Assembly: GCF_024518835.1 (NCBI RefSeq)
Contig: NZ_JANIGO010000002.1
Coordinates: 253,522 to 317,521 of the forward strand
DNA length: 64,000 nucleotides
Source of the DNA: Limnobacter humi
GTDB lineage: Bacteria > Pseudomonadota > Gammaproteobacteria > Burkholderiales > Burkholderiaceae_B
Reading direction: 5' to 3'
How positions within the stretch are numbered: position 1 is the first letter of the stretch; each line of letters begins with the position of its first letter. Of this stretch, positions 1 to 12,400 are shown in pieces. The translations under genes were made by a program, and so were the position numbers. Under the pieces are notes generated by a model that was given only the letters and a program-made list of their open reading frames with translations, was not told the DNA's origin and searched no databases.

Positions 1-189
1 CCCAACCAGACCCTCAGCGGTCACCCGGGCGGCCGCTTTGCTCGCTTTGGTGCCCAATTTGACGCGCAGCAGTTCCTCTGCTTTTTCCATATCGCCATCG
101 GCCTCGGTCAGGGCCTTCTTGCATTCCATCATTGGCGCGTCGGTTTTCTCGCGCAGTACTTTGACCATTGCTGCTGTAATTTCAGCCAT
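1..189 (-). CDS. tsf: Elongation factor Ts, N-terminal part (cut by window edge)
   Basis: This is the first 63 codons of translation elongation factor Ts, which exchanges GDP for GTP on EF-Tu in the cytoplasm. The ATG lies at 187-189 and the protein opens [20 protein letters not shown], the UBA-like N-terminal domain of EF-Ts, including the [14 protein letters not shown]-Tu contact stretch. GGAGAGAAC just upstream serves as the ribosome binding site. It follows rpsB in the same direction, the usual rpsB-tsf order. The rest of the gene lies outside the window. Confidence 0.96.
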   Translation of the reverse strand, partial: MAEITAAMVKVLREKTDAPMMECKKALTEADGDMEKAEELLRVKLGTKASKAAARVTAEGLVG

Positions 190-222
190 TGTTCTCTCCT
201 GAATTCGGTTCTAGAACTAGAC

Positions 223-252
223 AAAAAAAAGGGGCGAAACGCATCGCCCCTT
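223..252 (-). terminator. Terminator-like hairpin between rpsB and tsf
   Basis: Read on the minus strand, AAGGGGCGA and TCGCCCCTT form a perfect 9-bp stem around a 6-nt loop, followed directly by a run of T. It sits about 20 nt after the rpsB stop and before tsf, so it probably acts as a partial terminator or attenuator that lowers tsf transcription relative to rpsB, as is known for rpsB-tsf operons in other bacteria. Confidence 0.8.
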
Positions 253-271
253 GGCTTTTTGATTGAGCGAA

Positions 272-1027
272 TTAACCCTCAGCGCCCTCGGCAGGCACTT
301 CAACAAATTCGTCACCCGCCTTGATGGACTCAACCACGTCATTGACAGCCTGATCGCGGCCAGCCAACACTGCATCAGCCACGGAACGGGCATACAGACG
401 AATGGCGCGTGCGCTGTCATCGTTGCCGGGCACGACATAGCTCACACCAGCTGGGGAATGGTTGGTATCCACGATGCCAACAACCGGGATACCCAGTTTT
501 TCAGCTTCAGTGATGGCGATTTTGTGATAACCCACGTCACACACAAAGATGGCGTCTGGCAATGTGGGCATGTCTTTGATGCCGCCAATTGACTGGTTCA
601 GCTTTTCGAGTTCGCGCTCAAACAACAAGGCTTCTTTCTTGGACATGCGCTCCAAACCGCCGTCGGCGATCACAGCTTCCATGTCTTTCAAGCGCTTGAT
701 GGAAGTTTTCACCGTTTTGAAGTTGGTCAGCATGCCGCCCAGCCAACGCTGGTCGACATAAGGCATTCCACAACGCTGCGCTTCTTCAGCGATGATTTCT
801 TTGGCCTGGCGCTTGGTACACACAAACAGGATGTTGCCGCGGTTGGCTGACAGGCGCTTCACAAACTTCAGCGCGTCATCCAGCATGGTGACTGTTTTTT
901 CCAGATTGATAATGTGGATTTTGTTGCGATGGCCGTAGATGAAAGGGGCCATTTTTGGGTTCCAGAAGCGGGTTTGGTGACCAAAGTGGCAACCAGCTTC
1001 CAGCATTTCGCGCATAGACACTGCCAT
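272..1027 (-). CDS. rpsB: 30S ribosomal protein S2
   Basis: Ribosomal protein S2, 251 aa, part of the small subunit. The start at 1027 is chosen because the protein then begins [20 protein letters not shown], the canonical S2 N-terminus; an in-frame extension upstream to 1210 is only the leader. The motif for binding 16S rRNA ([13 protein letters not shown]) and the later [15 protein letters not shown] stretch are intact. The C-terminus ends in a short acidic tail. A cysteine replaces the common valine at residue 13. It is preceded by a structured leader and followed by a hairpin before tsf. Confidence 0.98.
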   Translation of the reverse strand: MAVSMREMLEAGCHFGHQTRFWNPKMAPFIYGHRNKIHIINLEKTVTMLDDALKFVKRLSANRGNILFVCTKRQAKEIIAEEAQRCGMPYVDQRWLGGMLTNFKTVKTSIKRLKDMEAVIADGGLERMSKKEALLFERELEKLNQSIGGIKDMPTLPDAIFVCDVGYHKIAITEAEKLGIPVVGIVDTNHSPAGVSYVVPGNDDSARAIRLYARSVADAVLAGRDQAVNDVVESIKAGDEFVEVPAEGAEG

Positions 1028-1059
1028 GATTTCTCCAGTATAGACAGGGTTGAAGTGAT

Positions 1060-1113
1060 CCTGCGCTGGGCCTACAGACACCGTATTCGGTCGAAGGCAC
1101 CCTGTCGCGCAGG
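1060..1113 (-). promoter_or_regulatory. Structured rpsB 5' leader (candidate S2 autoregulatory element)
   Basis: The rpsB leader contains a perfect 7-bp pairing between 1060-1066 and 1107-1113 (CCTGCGC with GCGCAGG), an inner ACAG/CTGT pairing (1074-1077 with 1102-1105), and an alternative GGCCT/AGGCC pairing (1069-1073 with 1111-1115) that competes with the outer stem. It ends about 30 nt before the rpsB start. S2 is known to repress its own translation through leader RNA in gammaproteobacteria; assigning that role here is inference from position and pairing. Confidence 0.45.
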
Positions 1114-1165
1114 CCATCAGATTTGCCCAAGGGAGAAAAAGAGCTTCTCCGCAGGACAGCCCGAG

Positions 1166-1195
1166 ATTATACTCAGGAAGATTGAATAAGCTCAA
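1166..1195 (-). promoter_or_regulatory. Sigma-70 promoter for rpsB
   Basis: On the minus strand a -35 hexamer TTGAGC (1190-1195) and a perfect -10 hexamer TATAAT (1166-1171) are separated by 18 nt. The predicted transcript would start near 1159, giving a leader of about 130 nt before rpsB. Confidence 0.75.
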
Positions 1196-1215
1196 GCAGG
1201 AATTGCACAATTAGC

Positions 1216-2025
1216 ATGAATATTGTTATCAAGACCGAAGAAGACATTGCCAAAATGCGCGTGGCAGGCCGATTGGCCTCGGAAGTTCTGGATTTCATTA
1301 CGCCACATGTTCACGCCGGCATTACCACAGAAGAACTCGATCGCCTCTGCCACGATTACATGGTGAATGTTCAAGGCACTATTCCTGCACCCCTGAACTA
1401 CTGCCCGCCCGGTTACACCCCCTACCCCAAGTCGATCTGTACATCGGTGAATCACCAGATTTGCCATGGTGTGCCGGGACCGAAAAAACTGAAAAACGGG
1501 GACATTATTAACATCGACATCACGGTGATTAAGGATGGTTACCACGGCGACACAAGCCGGATGTTTGTGGTCGGCGAAGGCTCTCTGGCCGCCCGCCGGC
1601 TATGCCAGATCACGTATGAAGCCATGTGGATCGGGATTGAACAAGTGCGACCCGGTGCAACACTGGGAGATGTCGGCGCAGCCATTCAACGTTTCGCTGA
1701 AGGCTTTGGATACTCTGTGGTTCGAGAATTTTGCGGACACGGCATTGGCCAGAAATTTCATGAAGAACCCCAGGTGTTGCACTATGGAAGACCCGGCACC
1801 GGTGTTCGCCTGGAAAAAGGCATGATTTTTACAATCGAGCCGATGCTAAACGCCGGTCGACGGGAAATCAAGGAAATGCCGGATGGATGGACGATTGTCA
1901 CCAAGGACCATAGCCTGTCCGCGCAGTGGGAACATACCGTGCTGGTGACCGATGACGGCTATGAGGTGTTAACGGTTTCGGCGGGCACGCCTGCAAAGCC
2001 TGAACGGGCAGCCATGGCAGTTTAG
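1216..2025 (+). CDS. map: Type I methionine aminopeptidase
   Basis: Removes the initiator methionine from nascent proteins in the cytoplasm; a 269-aa dimetal hydrolase of the usual type I length. The five metal ligands are visible as D101, D112, H175, E208 and E239, with the substrate-contacting H84 in the VNHQICHGVP segment. It is divergent from rpsB, a common arrangement, and is followed after 51 nt by glnD on the same strand. The ATG start is the only reasonable one and gives the family N-terminus MNIVIKTEEDIAKMRVAGRL. Confidence 0.97.
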   Translation: MNIVIKTEEDIAKMRVAGRLASEVLDFITPHVHAGITTEELDRLCHDYMVNVQGTIPAPLNYCPPGYTPYPKSICTSVNHQICHGVPGPKKLKNGDIINIDITVIKDGYHGDTSRMFVVGEGSLAARRLCQITYEAMWIGIEQVRPGATLGDVGAAIQRFAEGFGYSVVREFCGHGIGQKFHEEPQVLHYGRPGTGVRLEKGMIFTIEPMLNAGRREIKEMPDGWTIVTKDHSLSAQWEHTVLVTDDGYEVLTVSAGTPAKPERAAMAV

Positions 2026-2076
2026 TTTTAAATCAAGTCGATAGAGAACCATATTCATCTTTTTCAGGAATAACGC

Positions 2077-4650
2077 GTGAGTGCCCAGCCAAACGATGTC
2101 CGACTTCAGATCAAGCAAGAACTCAAAGCAAATTCACCGTTATGGCTGACACCGTTCAACGCTGACAGCAAGGATTCTGATGTAGAAAATGCATTAAGAA
2201 ATCGATCCAAAGCTGTTGATAAAGCACTGAGTTCTTTGTGGAAATCAATGGACTTCCCGGATGAATATGCCCTGGTCGCTGTGGGGGGTTACGGACGCGG
2301 CGAGCTGTTCCCCTACTCGGATGTGGATGTTCTTGTTTTGCTCGACCGAGAGCCCGAGGGTGCTGATGTTGAAAAACTGGAGCAGTTTTGCGGGTCTGGC
2401 TGGGACATTGGACTGGAAATCGGTCACAGCGTGCGAACTTATGAGCAGTGCATCGAAGAGGCCAACAAAGACATCACCGTACAGACGGCGCTGGTCGAAT
2501 CACGCCTGATTTGCGGAAATGCACTGCATTTCAAGCTTTTGCAAGAAGGTCTTGAGAAATCGCTGGATGTCAAAACCTTTTTTCGAAAGAAGACGCTGGA
2601 GCAACGCCAGCGTCACGCCAAATACCATGAAACGCCATACAGCCTAGAACCCAACTGCAAGGAAAGCCCAGGGGGACTGCGCGACTTGCACGTGTTGCTT
2701 TGGGTGGCCAAGGCCGCCAAGCTGGGCAATTCCTGGGCGGAAATGGCCGTGCATGGCTTGATTACCCCGTTCGAAGCGGCAAAGCTCAGAAACAACGAGC
2801 GCATTCTGAAGAAAATTCGATATCAGCTTCACGTCACCACTGGGCGTCGCGAGGACCGTTTGGTCTACGACGTACAAACCCCGTTGGCGGAGTCGTTGGG
2901 TTACGCACCCAATGGTGCCAAACGCTCCAGTGAACAGTTGATGCAGCGCTATTATCTGGCCGCCAAAGCGGTCATGGTGCTCAATACCATCCTGTTACAA
3001 AACATTGAAATTTCCATTTTTGGCGCCAACTCGTTGGAAACGCCCATTGACGACGATTTTCAGGAAGCAGACGGCCTGCTGGATATTCGCCATGACCGGG
3101 TATTTGCCGAACGCCCATCAGCCATGTTGAGAGCCTTCATCGTGATGGCTCAGCATCCGGAGCTCAAGGGCATGAGCGCCAGGCTGCTACGCCAGCTTTG
3201 GCATGACCGTGTTCGCATCAACAGCGAATTCAGGGCCAACCCAGTCAATAAAACCCTGTTCATCGAGTTTTTCAAACAACCGCAGGGCATTGTTCACGAG
3301 TTGCGCCGAATGAACGAAACCAGTGTGTTGGGGCGCTACTTACCGGCCTTTCGACGCATTGTCGGGCAAATGCAGCACGATCTTTTTCATGTTTACACTG
3401 TCGATCAGCACATCATGCAGGTGGTTCGAAACCTCCGTCGGTTCACCATGGATGAGCATGCGCATGAATATCCGTTCTGCAGCCAGTTGATGGCCAACTT
3501 TGAGGATCACTGGATTTTATACATCGCTGCGCTGTTTCATGACATTGCCAAAGGACGCGGTGGTGATCACAGCACCCTCGGTGAAGTGGATGCAGCGGAT
3601 TTTTGCCAATCGCATGATTTGGGTGATGAACACACCGATTTGGTCACCTTTCTGGTTCGCCATCACCTCACCATGTCAAATACCGCCCAGAAAAAGGATT
3701 TGTCGGACATCGAGGTGTTGAAAGAGTTCGCAGCGATTGTGAAAACCCCCAGGCGTCTGACAGCCCTTTACTTGCTGACTGTGGCCGATATTCGCGGGAC
3801 CAGTCCAAAAGTGTGGAATGCGTGGAAAGGCAAGTTGCTGGAGGACCTGTACCGATACACCCTGAAAATGCTGGGTGGTGAAGCGCCAACCCACCGACAA
3901 ATGCTGGCTGAACAGCAAGCGGAGGCCAAACGAATTCTACGTCTGTATGCGTTATCGGATGATGTTCAAGACAAGCTATGGAAGCAGTTGGACGTGTCGT
4001 ATTTTCTTCGGCAAGGTCCCAGTGACATTGCCTGGCATACGCGACATTTGTACTGGCGGGTTGACGCGGCGCAACCGATCGTGAAAGCCCGTTGGTCACC
4101 CTTGGGTGAAGGATTGGATGTGCTGGTGTACACACGGGATGAGCCAGATCTGTTTGCCAGAATCTGCGGGTACTTTGACTCAAAGAATCTCAGTATCCTG
4201 GATGCGAAAATTCACACCACCACACACGGTTATGCGCTGGACTCTTTCCTGATTCAGCAAGACAGTGGCGCTGGTTTTGATCGCGAGTTTCTATCGTTGC
4301 TTGAGGCTGATCTTCAAGACCGGCTGGGAAAGCGCCAACCCCTAGCCGACCCGGTCTTGGGCAGAATGTCGCGCCAGTCCAAACACTTTCCGATACGTCC
4401 AACCGTTGATCTGGTGCCCGACGAGAAAGGCAACCAGTACTTGCTCAGCGTTTCTGCGACAGACCGTACCGGGCTTCTCTACTCCATCACGAAACTGCTG
4501 GCAAAGTATCGGGTCAATGTGCAGACCGCCAAAATCATGACCCTCGGCGGTCGCGCTGAAGACACGTTCCTGATCAACGGACAGTCGCTGAATTCTCAGA
4601 AGCTTCAAATTCAATTGGAATCCGACTTGCTGGAACTGCTGTCCATTTGA
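2077..4650 (+). CDS. glnD: Bifunctional uridylyltransferase/uridylyl-removing enzyme GlnD
   Basis: Senses glutamine and adds or removes UMP on the PII protein (GlnB), thereby controlling glutamine synthetase and nitrogen gene expression. At 857 aa it has the full architecture: an N-terminal nucleotidyltransferase with GGYGRGELFPYSDVDV (residues 70-85, catalytic D82 and D84), an HD phosphohydrolase domain with H488 and D489 in LFHDIAKGRGGDHS, and two C-terminal ACT domains from about residue 680 to the end. The start is a GTG preceded by AGGAA. Its target glnB lies at 32982-33320 in this window. Confidence 0.96.
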   Translation: MSAQPNDVRLQIKQELKANSPLWLTPFNADSKDSDVENALRNRSKAVDKALSSLWKSMDFPDEYALVAVGGYGRGELFPYSDVDVLVLLDREPEGADVEKLEQFCGSGWDIGLEIGHSVRTYEQCIEEANKDITVQTALVESRLICGNALHFKLLQEGLEKSLDVKTFFRKKTLEQRQRHAKYHETPYSLEPNCKESPGGLRDLHVLLWVAKAAKLGNSWAEMAVHGLITPFEAAKLRNNERILKKIRYQLHVTTGRREDRLVYDVQTPLAESLGYAPNGAKRSSEQLMQRYYLAAKAVMVLNTILLQNIEISIFGANSLETPIDDDFQEADGLLDIRHDRVFAERPSAMLRAFIVMAQHPELKGMSARLLRQLWHDRVRINSEFRANPVNKTLFIEFFKQPQGIVHELRRMNETSVLGRYLPAFRRIVGQMQHDLFHVYTVDQHIMQVVRNLRRFTMDEHAHEYPFCSQLMANFEDHWILYIAALFHDIAKGRGGDHSTLGEVDAADFCQSHDLGDEHTDLVTFLVRHHLTMSNTAQKKDLSDIEVLKEFAAIVKTPRRLTALYLLTVADIRGTSPKVWNAWKGKLLEDLYRYTLKMLGGEAPTHRQMLAEQQAEAKRILRLYALSDDVQDKLWKQLDVSYFLRQGPSDIAWHTRHLYWRVDAAQPIVKARWSPLGEGLDVLVYTRDEPDLFARICGYFDSKNLSILDAKIHTTTHGYALDSFLIQQDSGAGFDREFLSLLEADLQDRLGKRQPLADPVLGRMSRQSKHFPIRPTVDLVPDEKGNQYLLSVSATDRTGLLYSITKLLAKYRVNVQTAKIMTLGGRAEDTFLINGQSLNSQKLQIQLESDLLELLSI

Positions 4651-5397
4651 TTAATCTTCGTGCAACTGGACCAAGGATTTCAACACGGCCATCACGCGAA
4701 CCATGCCATCCTGAACTGTTTTGGAGATCTGCGCATGGGAAATTTCGCGTGCACTGTCGCCCACGCCAGCAGCATGGTTGACAACCAAGGCCAAGTGCGC
4801 GTACGGAATATCTAGCTCCCGTGCCAAGGCCACTTCGGGCATGCCGGTCATTCCAACGATGTCTGCGCCGTCCCGAGCCAGCCTGCGAATCTCAGCGGCG
4901 GTTTCCAGTCGAGGGCCTTGCGTACAGGCATAGCAACCGCCTTGCACCACTGGCTCGCCGACCGCATCGGCAGCGGCGACCAAGGCCGTTCGCAATCCAG
5001 AGTCATAAGGCCACGTGAAGTCAATGTGCTGCACCGCCTGGTTATCGCCTTCGAAGAAAGTGGCTGCACGACCATGGGTGTAGTCGATGATTTGATCAGG
5101 CACCATGAGCGTTCCAGGGCCGAATTGGGGCTGTATACCCCCCACAGATGCCACAGCCAAAATTCCATCAATCTCAAGCTGAGCCAGTGCCCACAAATTG
5201 GCACGGTAGTTGATTTCATGGGGTGCCAAGGTATGGCCGTAACCGTGGCGGGCGAGAAAAACCACCTCGCGGCCTGCCAGCGTACCGATTAACAATGCAC
5301 CAGAAGGTTCGCCGTAAGGCGTTCTCAGGACTTGACGTCGGGTTACTTCAAAGTCTGGCAACTGGCCCAGGCCACTTCCACCGATCACTGCGTACAT
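4651..5397 (-). CDS. Probable S-methyl-5'-thioinosine phosphorylase (MTAP/PNP family)
   Basis: A 248-aa member of the PNP/MTAP phosphorylase family, which cleaves a thio-nucleoside with phosphate during salvage of methylthioadenosine. The N-terminal phosphate site GGSGLG, the RHGYGH segment and the MTGMPEVALARE ribose-site motif are present. Where methylthioadenosine phosphorylases carry the purine-binding Thr-Asp-x-Asp, this protein has VVNHAAGVG, as in the Pseudomonas enzyme acting on methylthioinosine; the inosine preference is inferred from this. It is the last gene of the smc-zipA-ligA-galU run, 4 nt after galU, and abuts the glnD stop codon on the other strand. Confidence 0.82.
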   Translation of the reverse strand: MYAVIGGSGLGQLPDFEVTRRQVLRTPYGEPSGALLIGTLAGREVVFLARHGYGHTLAPHEINYRANLWALAQLEIDGILAVASVGGIQPQFGPGTLMVPDQIIDYTHGRAATFFEGDNQAVQHIDFTWPYDSGLRTALVAAADAVGEPVVQGGCYACTQGPRLETAAEIRRLARDGADIVGMTGMPEVALARELDIPYAHLALVVNHAAGVGDSAREISHAQISKTVQDGMVRVMAVLKSLVQLHED

Positions 5398-5401
5398 CTG
5401 G

Positions 5402-6277
5402 TTACCCCCGGTTATTCAAATAGGCAGCGAATTCCGTGGACACCTCAGGATGTTTCAAACCGAGTTCTACCGTGGCCTTGAGGTATCCAATTTTCGATCC
5501 ACAATCAAACCGGGTTCCTTCGAAACGGTAAGCCAGCACAGGTTGATCATGCAGCAATGATGCAATACCGTCGGTCAGCTGAATTTCACCACCAGCCCCC
5601 TTTCCGGTTTTGCGGATGTGATCGAATATCTGGGATGTCAGCACATAACGCCCAACCACGGCGAGGTTGGTCGGTGCATCCTTGGGATCCGGCTTTTCAA
5701 CAATTGCATTGACCCGTTCAGATTTTGAATTCCACGGCGTGCTTGACACAATACCGTAGGATTTGGTTTCAGCCTTGGGCACCTCTTGAACAGCCAATAC
5801 GCTGGCATGCTCCCGCTCGAAAATCTTGACCATCTGGTGGGTGACCGACGGCGTGCCCTGATCGACATCCATCAAATCGTCCGCAAGCAGCACAGCAAAA
5901 GGATCAGCGCCGACCACAGGCTCGGCGCACAACACTGCATGCCCCAAGCCGAGTGGTTCCATTTGGCGAATGTAAATGCAATTGGCATGGCTGGGCACAA
6001 TGTTTTTAACAACCTCTAACAACGCTTTCTTGCCCCGCGCCTCCAGCTCAGCCTCCAGCTCGTAAGCCTTGTCAAAGTGGTCCTCAATGGATCGCTTGCT
6101 ACGGCCTGTGATAAACACCAACTCCGTAATGCCAGCTTCCAATGCTTCTTCAACTGCGTATTGAATCAGCGGCTTGTCAACCACGGGCATCATTTCCTTG
6201 GGACTTGCTTTGGTTGCAGGCAGGAAACGGGTTCCCATCCCAGCCACTGGAAATACCGCCTTGCGAACTCTTGCCAT
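5402..6277 (-). CDS. galU: UTP-glucose-1-phosphate uridylyltransferase
   Basis: Makes UDP-glucose from UTP and glucose-1-phosphate, feeding cell-envelope polysaccharide synthesis. The 291-aa protein has the nucleotidyltransferase signature [20 protein letters not shown] near residues 13-32, followed by [13 protein letters not shown], and the later ADDLMD and [10 protein letters not shown] segments of the GalU family. It lies 42 nt after ligA and 4 nt before the thioinosine phosphorylase gene, so is probably cotranscribed with both. Confidence 0.96.
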   Translation of the reverse strand: MARVRKAVFPVAGMGTRFLPATKASPKEMMPVVDKPLIQYAVEEALEAGITELVFITGRSKRSIEDHFDKAYELEAELEARGKKALLEVVKNIVPSHANCIYIRQMEPLGLGHAVLCAEPVVGADPFAVLLADDLMDVDQGTPSVTHQMVKIFEREHASVLAVQEVPKAETKSYGIVSSTPWNSKSERVNAIVEKPDPKDAPTNLAVVGRYVLTSQIFDHIRKTGKGAGGEIQLTDGIASLLHDQPVLAYRFEGTRFDCGSKIGYLKATVELGLKHPEVSTEFAAYLNNRG

Positions 6278-6319
6278 GTCAACACCTCAAACGTTGTGAT
6301 GTAAAAATATTTCAATAAT

Positions 6320-8389
<2,070 letters not shown>

Positions 8390-9448
8390 TCAAGAGAACA
8401 GAATTCTTGATGAAACATCACCGGGTTTAAAGCCACTATCGGTGAGATGTCGAACCCGTTCAATCAATTGGTTGTAGATACCTTCAATGGCTTGCGTGCT
8501 GAGCGTTCGCCCAGAATCGTCCATCATGGGTGCGCCATATTGCGCGTTGAACCCATGACAAACCGCGACCACATCACCCAACGAGCGAACTGGATCCGAA
8601 CTATTGGGAACATCAATGTTAAAGCTCAACAACCGTTTGCCAGGGGCCTGGTGTACCACCATGGTTGCCAAAATTCCGGTGGAATCACTCAGAGACCATT
8701 GGTGACCTTTTTGTACCCAACCGGCCTTGACCAGGGCGGTTGCGACGGTCACGTCATCCACTTGCTCAGGCATCAGGCAATGCAGACCCAGCAAAGTGTC
8801 AAGCGCTGCAGCTGCCTGGTCCAGGGTTTCAGCCCGTCGAACCACTTCCCGCATTTCGGGAAATTCAATTTCAGCGTTGTGATCCTCTGCAAAGCGCCGA
8901 AAACGGGTCAGCACCTCGGAAAACTCAATAGAACTCAGCGGACCCTTGCGATTGGCAATCTGTATGCTGGCCTTCAGTTGATGCGCATGCCCTTGGAACG
9001 CTGACGCAGTAAACCAAAGCACCTCATCACCCTCGGGTGGCTGAACACCGGCGGCATACACAATTTTTTTCCGATTGATTTGCTCAAGACCATCCATCAA
9101 TGCTTTCCAAGCATTTGCATCCTGCGCCTCGTCAAACCGAAAAGTGAAATCAACAAACAGACGGGGATCCAGCGGCTCGGCCGGTTGATTGTCGAGAATT
9201 GGATCGGGCACCGCCTCCACATACGCGCCCGAAGCATCCGCATGCGATTCATCGGTGCGAAAACCGGGCTCTGCACGTTCACGTCCAACTGTGGATGCGG
9301 GAACCGACAGCAATGGGTCTTCGGTGCTTTCACCAAATCGTTCACTGGCGGTCTTGCGAAGTCGAAAGTCTTGCCACCAGTTATATCCAATCATGGCAGC
9401 AATGCCGCCACCACCCACGATGAGCAGCGTCAGTTGTAAATCGTTCAT
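8390..9448 (-). CDS. zipA: Cell division protein ZipA
   Basis: Membrane anchor for FtsZ at the division septum. The 352-aa protein starts with one hydrophobic segment (about residues 5-22, LTLLIVGGGGIAAMIGYNWW), followed by basic residues, a low-complexity linker of about 80 residues, and a C-terminal ZipA-type domain that would bind the FtsZ tail. Sequence identity to the enterobacterial protein is low, but position between smc and ligA and the architecture fit. Its start codon overlaps the smc stop by 4 nt (ATGA), which indicates translational coupling. Confidence 0.85.
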   Translation of the reverse strand: MNDLQLTLLIVGGGGIAAMIGYNWWQDFRLRKTASERFGESTEDPLLSVPASTVGRERAEPGFRTDESHADASGAYVEAVPDPILDNQPAEPLDPRLFVDFTFRFDEAQDANAWKALMDGLEQINRKKIVYAAGVQPPEGDEVLWFTASAFQGHAHQLKASIQIANRKGPLSSIEFSEVLTRFRRFAEDHNAEIEFPEMREVVRRAETLDQAAAALDTLLGLHCLMPEQVDDVTVATALVKAGWVQKGHQWSLSDSTGILATMVVHQAPGKRLLSFNIDVPNSSDPVRSLGDVVAVCHGFNAQYGAPMMDDSGRTLSTQAIEGIYNQLIERVRHLTDSGFKPGDVSSRILFS

Positions 9449-12400
9449 ACAGTTTCCGTGGCCATTTTTTCAGCAGCCGCTAGGTCGACAGCCACAATGC
9501 GGGATACACCCTTTTCCTGCATCGTAACGCCGATCAATTGCTCGGCCATTTCCATGGCAATCTTGTTGTGAGAAATGAACAGGAATTGAGTCTGTTCAGA
9601 CATTTGCTTGACCAAGCGGGAAAACCGCTCGGTGTTGGCGTCATCCAGCGGAGCATCCACCTCATCTAGCAAACAGAATGGCGCTGGGTTCAGTTCGAAA
9701 ATGGCAAAAACAAGCGCCGTTGCTGTCAATGCCTTTTCGCCACCGGATAGCAGGTGAATAGTGCCGTTTTTCTTGCCTGGCGGCTGTGCAAACACTTGAA
9801 CACCAGCATCCAGAATTTCTTCGCCCGACATCACCAGCCGCGCTTCACCCCCACCAAACAGCTTGGGAAAGAGTCGGCTGAAATGTCCATTCACCACGTT
9901 GAATGTTTCCTGCAACAGGTCGCGGGTTTCTTTGTCAATTTTCCGGATGGCATCTTCCAGTGTGGTCATGGCCTCCACGAGGTCAGCAGCCTGCTGGTCC
10001 AGAAAGCTCTTGCGCTCCGTGGCAGCAGCCAACTCTTCGAGTGCAGCAAGGTTCACGGCCCCCAGGTCTTGCATGGCATTGGTCAGCCGGGTCACCTCAG
10101 CCTGAAGAACCGACGCCTTGGGTGCAACATCCATGGCCAGTATTTCCGCACTGATCGCCTCTACGTTGGCCTGAACTTCATTGAGCAGGTTCTGATACTG
10201 CTCAATGGTCATTTCAGCTGCCTGAATTTTCAGAGCCAAATCCTGAATCTGCGCGCGCAAAGGCTCCGCCTGTCGATCACTTTCCTTCTCAATCCGTTCA
10301 AGCTCCGACACCTTGCTCATGATCTGCTCAAGCGCATCACGCGACATCACCACCTTCTCTTCAGCAATGACCCGCAGTTCCAGTGCACCCTGCAAGGACT
10401 CCTGTGCCGAAGCTTCTGACAGTGAATCCAGCTCAACCAACGCTGAGGACTTTCGCTGGGAAATCTGCTGAATTTGGGCCTGCGCAAAAGCAATGTCCCG
10501 TTCACACTCCCGCTTCCGACTGTCTTGGTTGCGAATATCGAATTCAGCATCTTGCTTTTTACGCTGCGCCGCCTGGACGGACTGTTGCCTGTCCCGCAGC
10601 TGCTGCTCAATCTGCAGCACCTTGTCTTTCAAAGCCTCCAATACATCGCTGTCAGCAGCCAACTGCTCATCCAGTGCGGCATAGCGATCCTCGGATTCCA
10701 AAAGAATGGCCCTCTGCTCTTCCAGCTCTGATTGCAACACAGCGATGTCCAGGTTGATTTGCTCGCGTCGTCCATCGGCGCGGGTTTGAAGCTCCTGGAG
10801 TCGAATCAACTGGACCTGGGCCTCGTGCAAGCGGCGCGTTATGGATTCAACTTGCTGACGGGACTGCGCAACAAGAACTTTCTGCTCATTGAGCTTCAAC
10901 TGAAGTTGATCACGCTTTCCAAGCGATTCACTGCGCAACATGTCCAAAGCGCGAACCTCTGTTCGCAGTGCTTCAATCTGCTGCATGCGTTCCAATCGAC
11001 CTGCCTGAGCATCCTCCGCGGCATAAAACTGCACGCCAGACTCGGTCACGCAATGGCCCTGCGGAGTGAACACTTTTTGACCAGGCTTCAGGCCTTTGCG
11101 TTTGGCCAAGGCTGCAGACAAATCAGCGGCCATCAGGCAACCGGACAAGGCCCGGGCAATTGCCTGCGCCACCCCAGGCTCGGAAGATCGCACCAAACTG
11201 GCCAAGTCTTCTGGCCCAACCGGATTGGCAGGCGCGCTGTCCGGCGCTGTTTCCATGAAAGCCACTCGTGAAGGTGGAGGCTGATTGGCAAACCCGGCCA
11301 CCATGTCCACGCTCCGCACCTGAAAACTATCCAACGATTCGCGCAGCGCAGATTCAAGTGCCCGTTCCCAGCCTCGCTCAACCTGAAGCTTGCGCAAAAC
11401 CCGAGGGGTATCAGCCAAGCCACTGCGCTCGATCCACGGTTTCAGCGTTTGACTCTCGGCCAGCTGTTCATTCAGTTTTTCAAGCGCAGACAACTGAGCC
11501 TGTGCATTGGCGTGACGGTCACGCTCGGTGTTGAATGCAGCTTGAACCTGTTCGAGATGATCCTGCGCATCGGCCAACAGCGCCTCATGGTCATGCAACT
11601 GGGCCGTGGATTCCTCAAGCTCCACCGTCAAATCTTCCACTTTCCGCTGAATATCCGCCAGTTCAGCACCAGACGGCGCAGCGATCTGACCTTTTTCACC
11701 GTGCAAACGCTCCAGTTTCGCCTGAATACCCGACTCGGCTCGACTGGCTGCCTCCTGCTGGGAAGACACCTGACTTAACTGACGCTGAACGTCCATGACT
11801 TTGGCACGCTGCTGGTCCACTGATTGGCGCGCCATGGAGAGGCTTTCTTCCAGCGGCTCTAGCGCCAGTTCGGCCTCTTCCACGGCAATCGTCAGCTCTT
11901 CCAGAATGGATTGCTGGTCTTCAGCACTGGCCAATATATCGTCAAGGCGATGTGTGGCCTCGCTTTCGCGAGCCGCCCAACTGGCCAACTCAGCCTCCAG
12001 CTCAGCCACCCTGGCACCCAGGCGGGTACGACTTTCGGCCATGACGCGCAAGTCAGCCTCCAATCGGCTGACTTCGCGGTTTGCCTCGATCCACTGACCT
12101 TGATCATTTTCAAGGGTCTGCTGGGCATCAATTTGTTTCTCACGCAGGGCGAACAATTCAGTCTGCGTGTGAATGGATTGGCTTTGAATCTGTTCAAGGT
12201 CAGCCCGAGCCCTTTCAAGCTTGGCTTTGCCGGTGTTTTGCTGCTCACGGGCCTCATTCAGGCGAATCGTCCACAAATAGCGTTGTTTGGCATTTCGGCC
12301 TTCTTCAAGCTCTTTGAACTGCCGAGCAATCGTCGCCTGTTGTTCCAAACGCTCAATTTGTGAACCCAATTCACGCCGAATGTCTTCAACTCGGGTCAAG

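Noticed and set aside
1028-1210. In-frame N-terminal extension of rpsB
   Set aside because: It covers the promoter and leader; S2 proteins start at [12 protein letters not shown].
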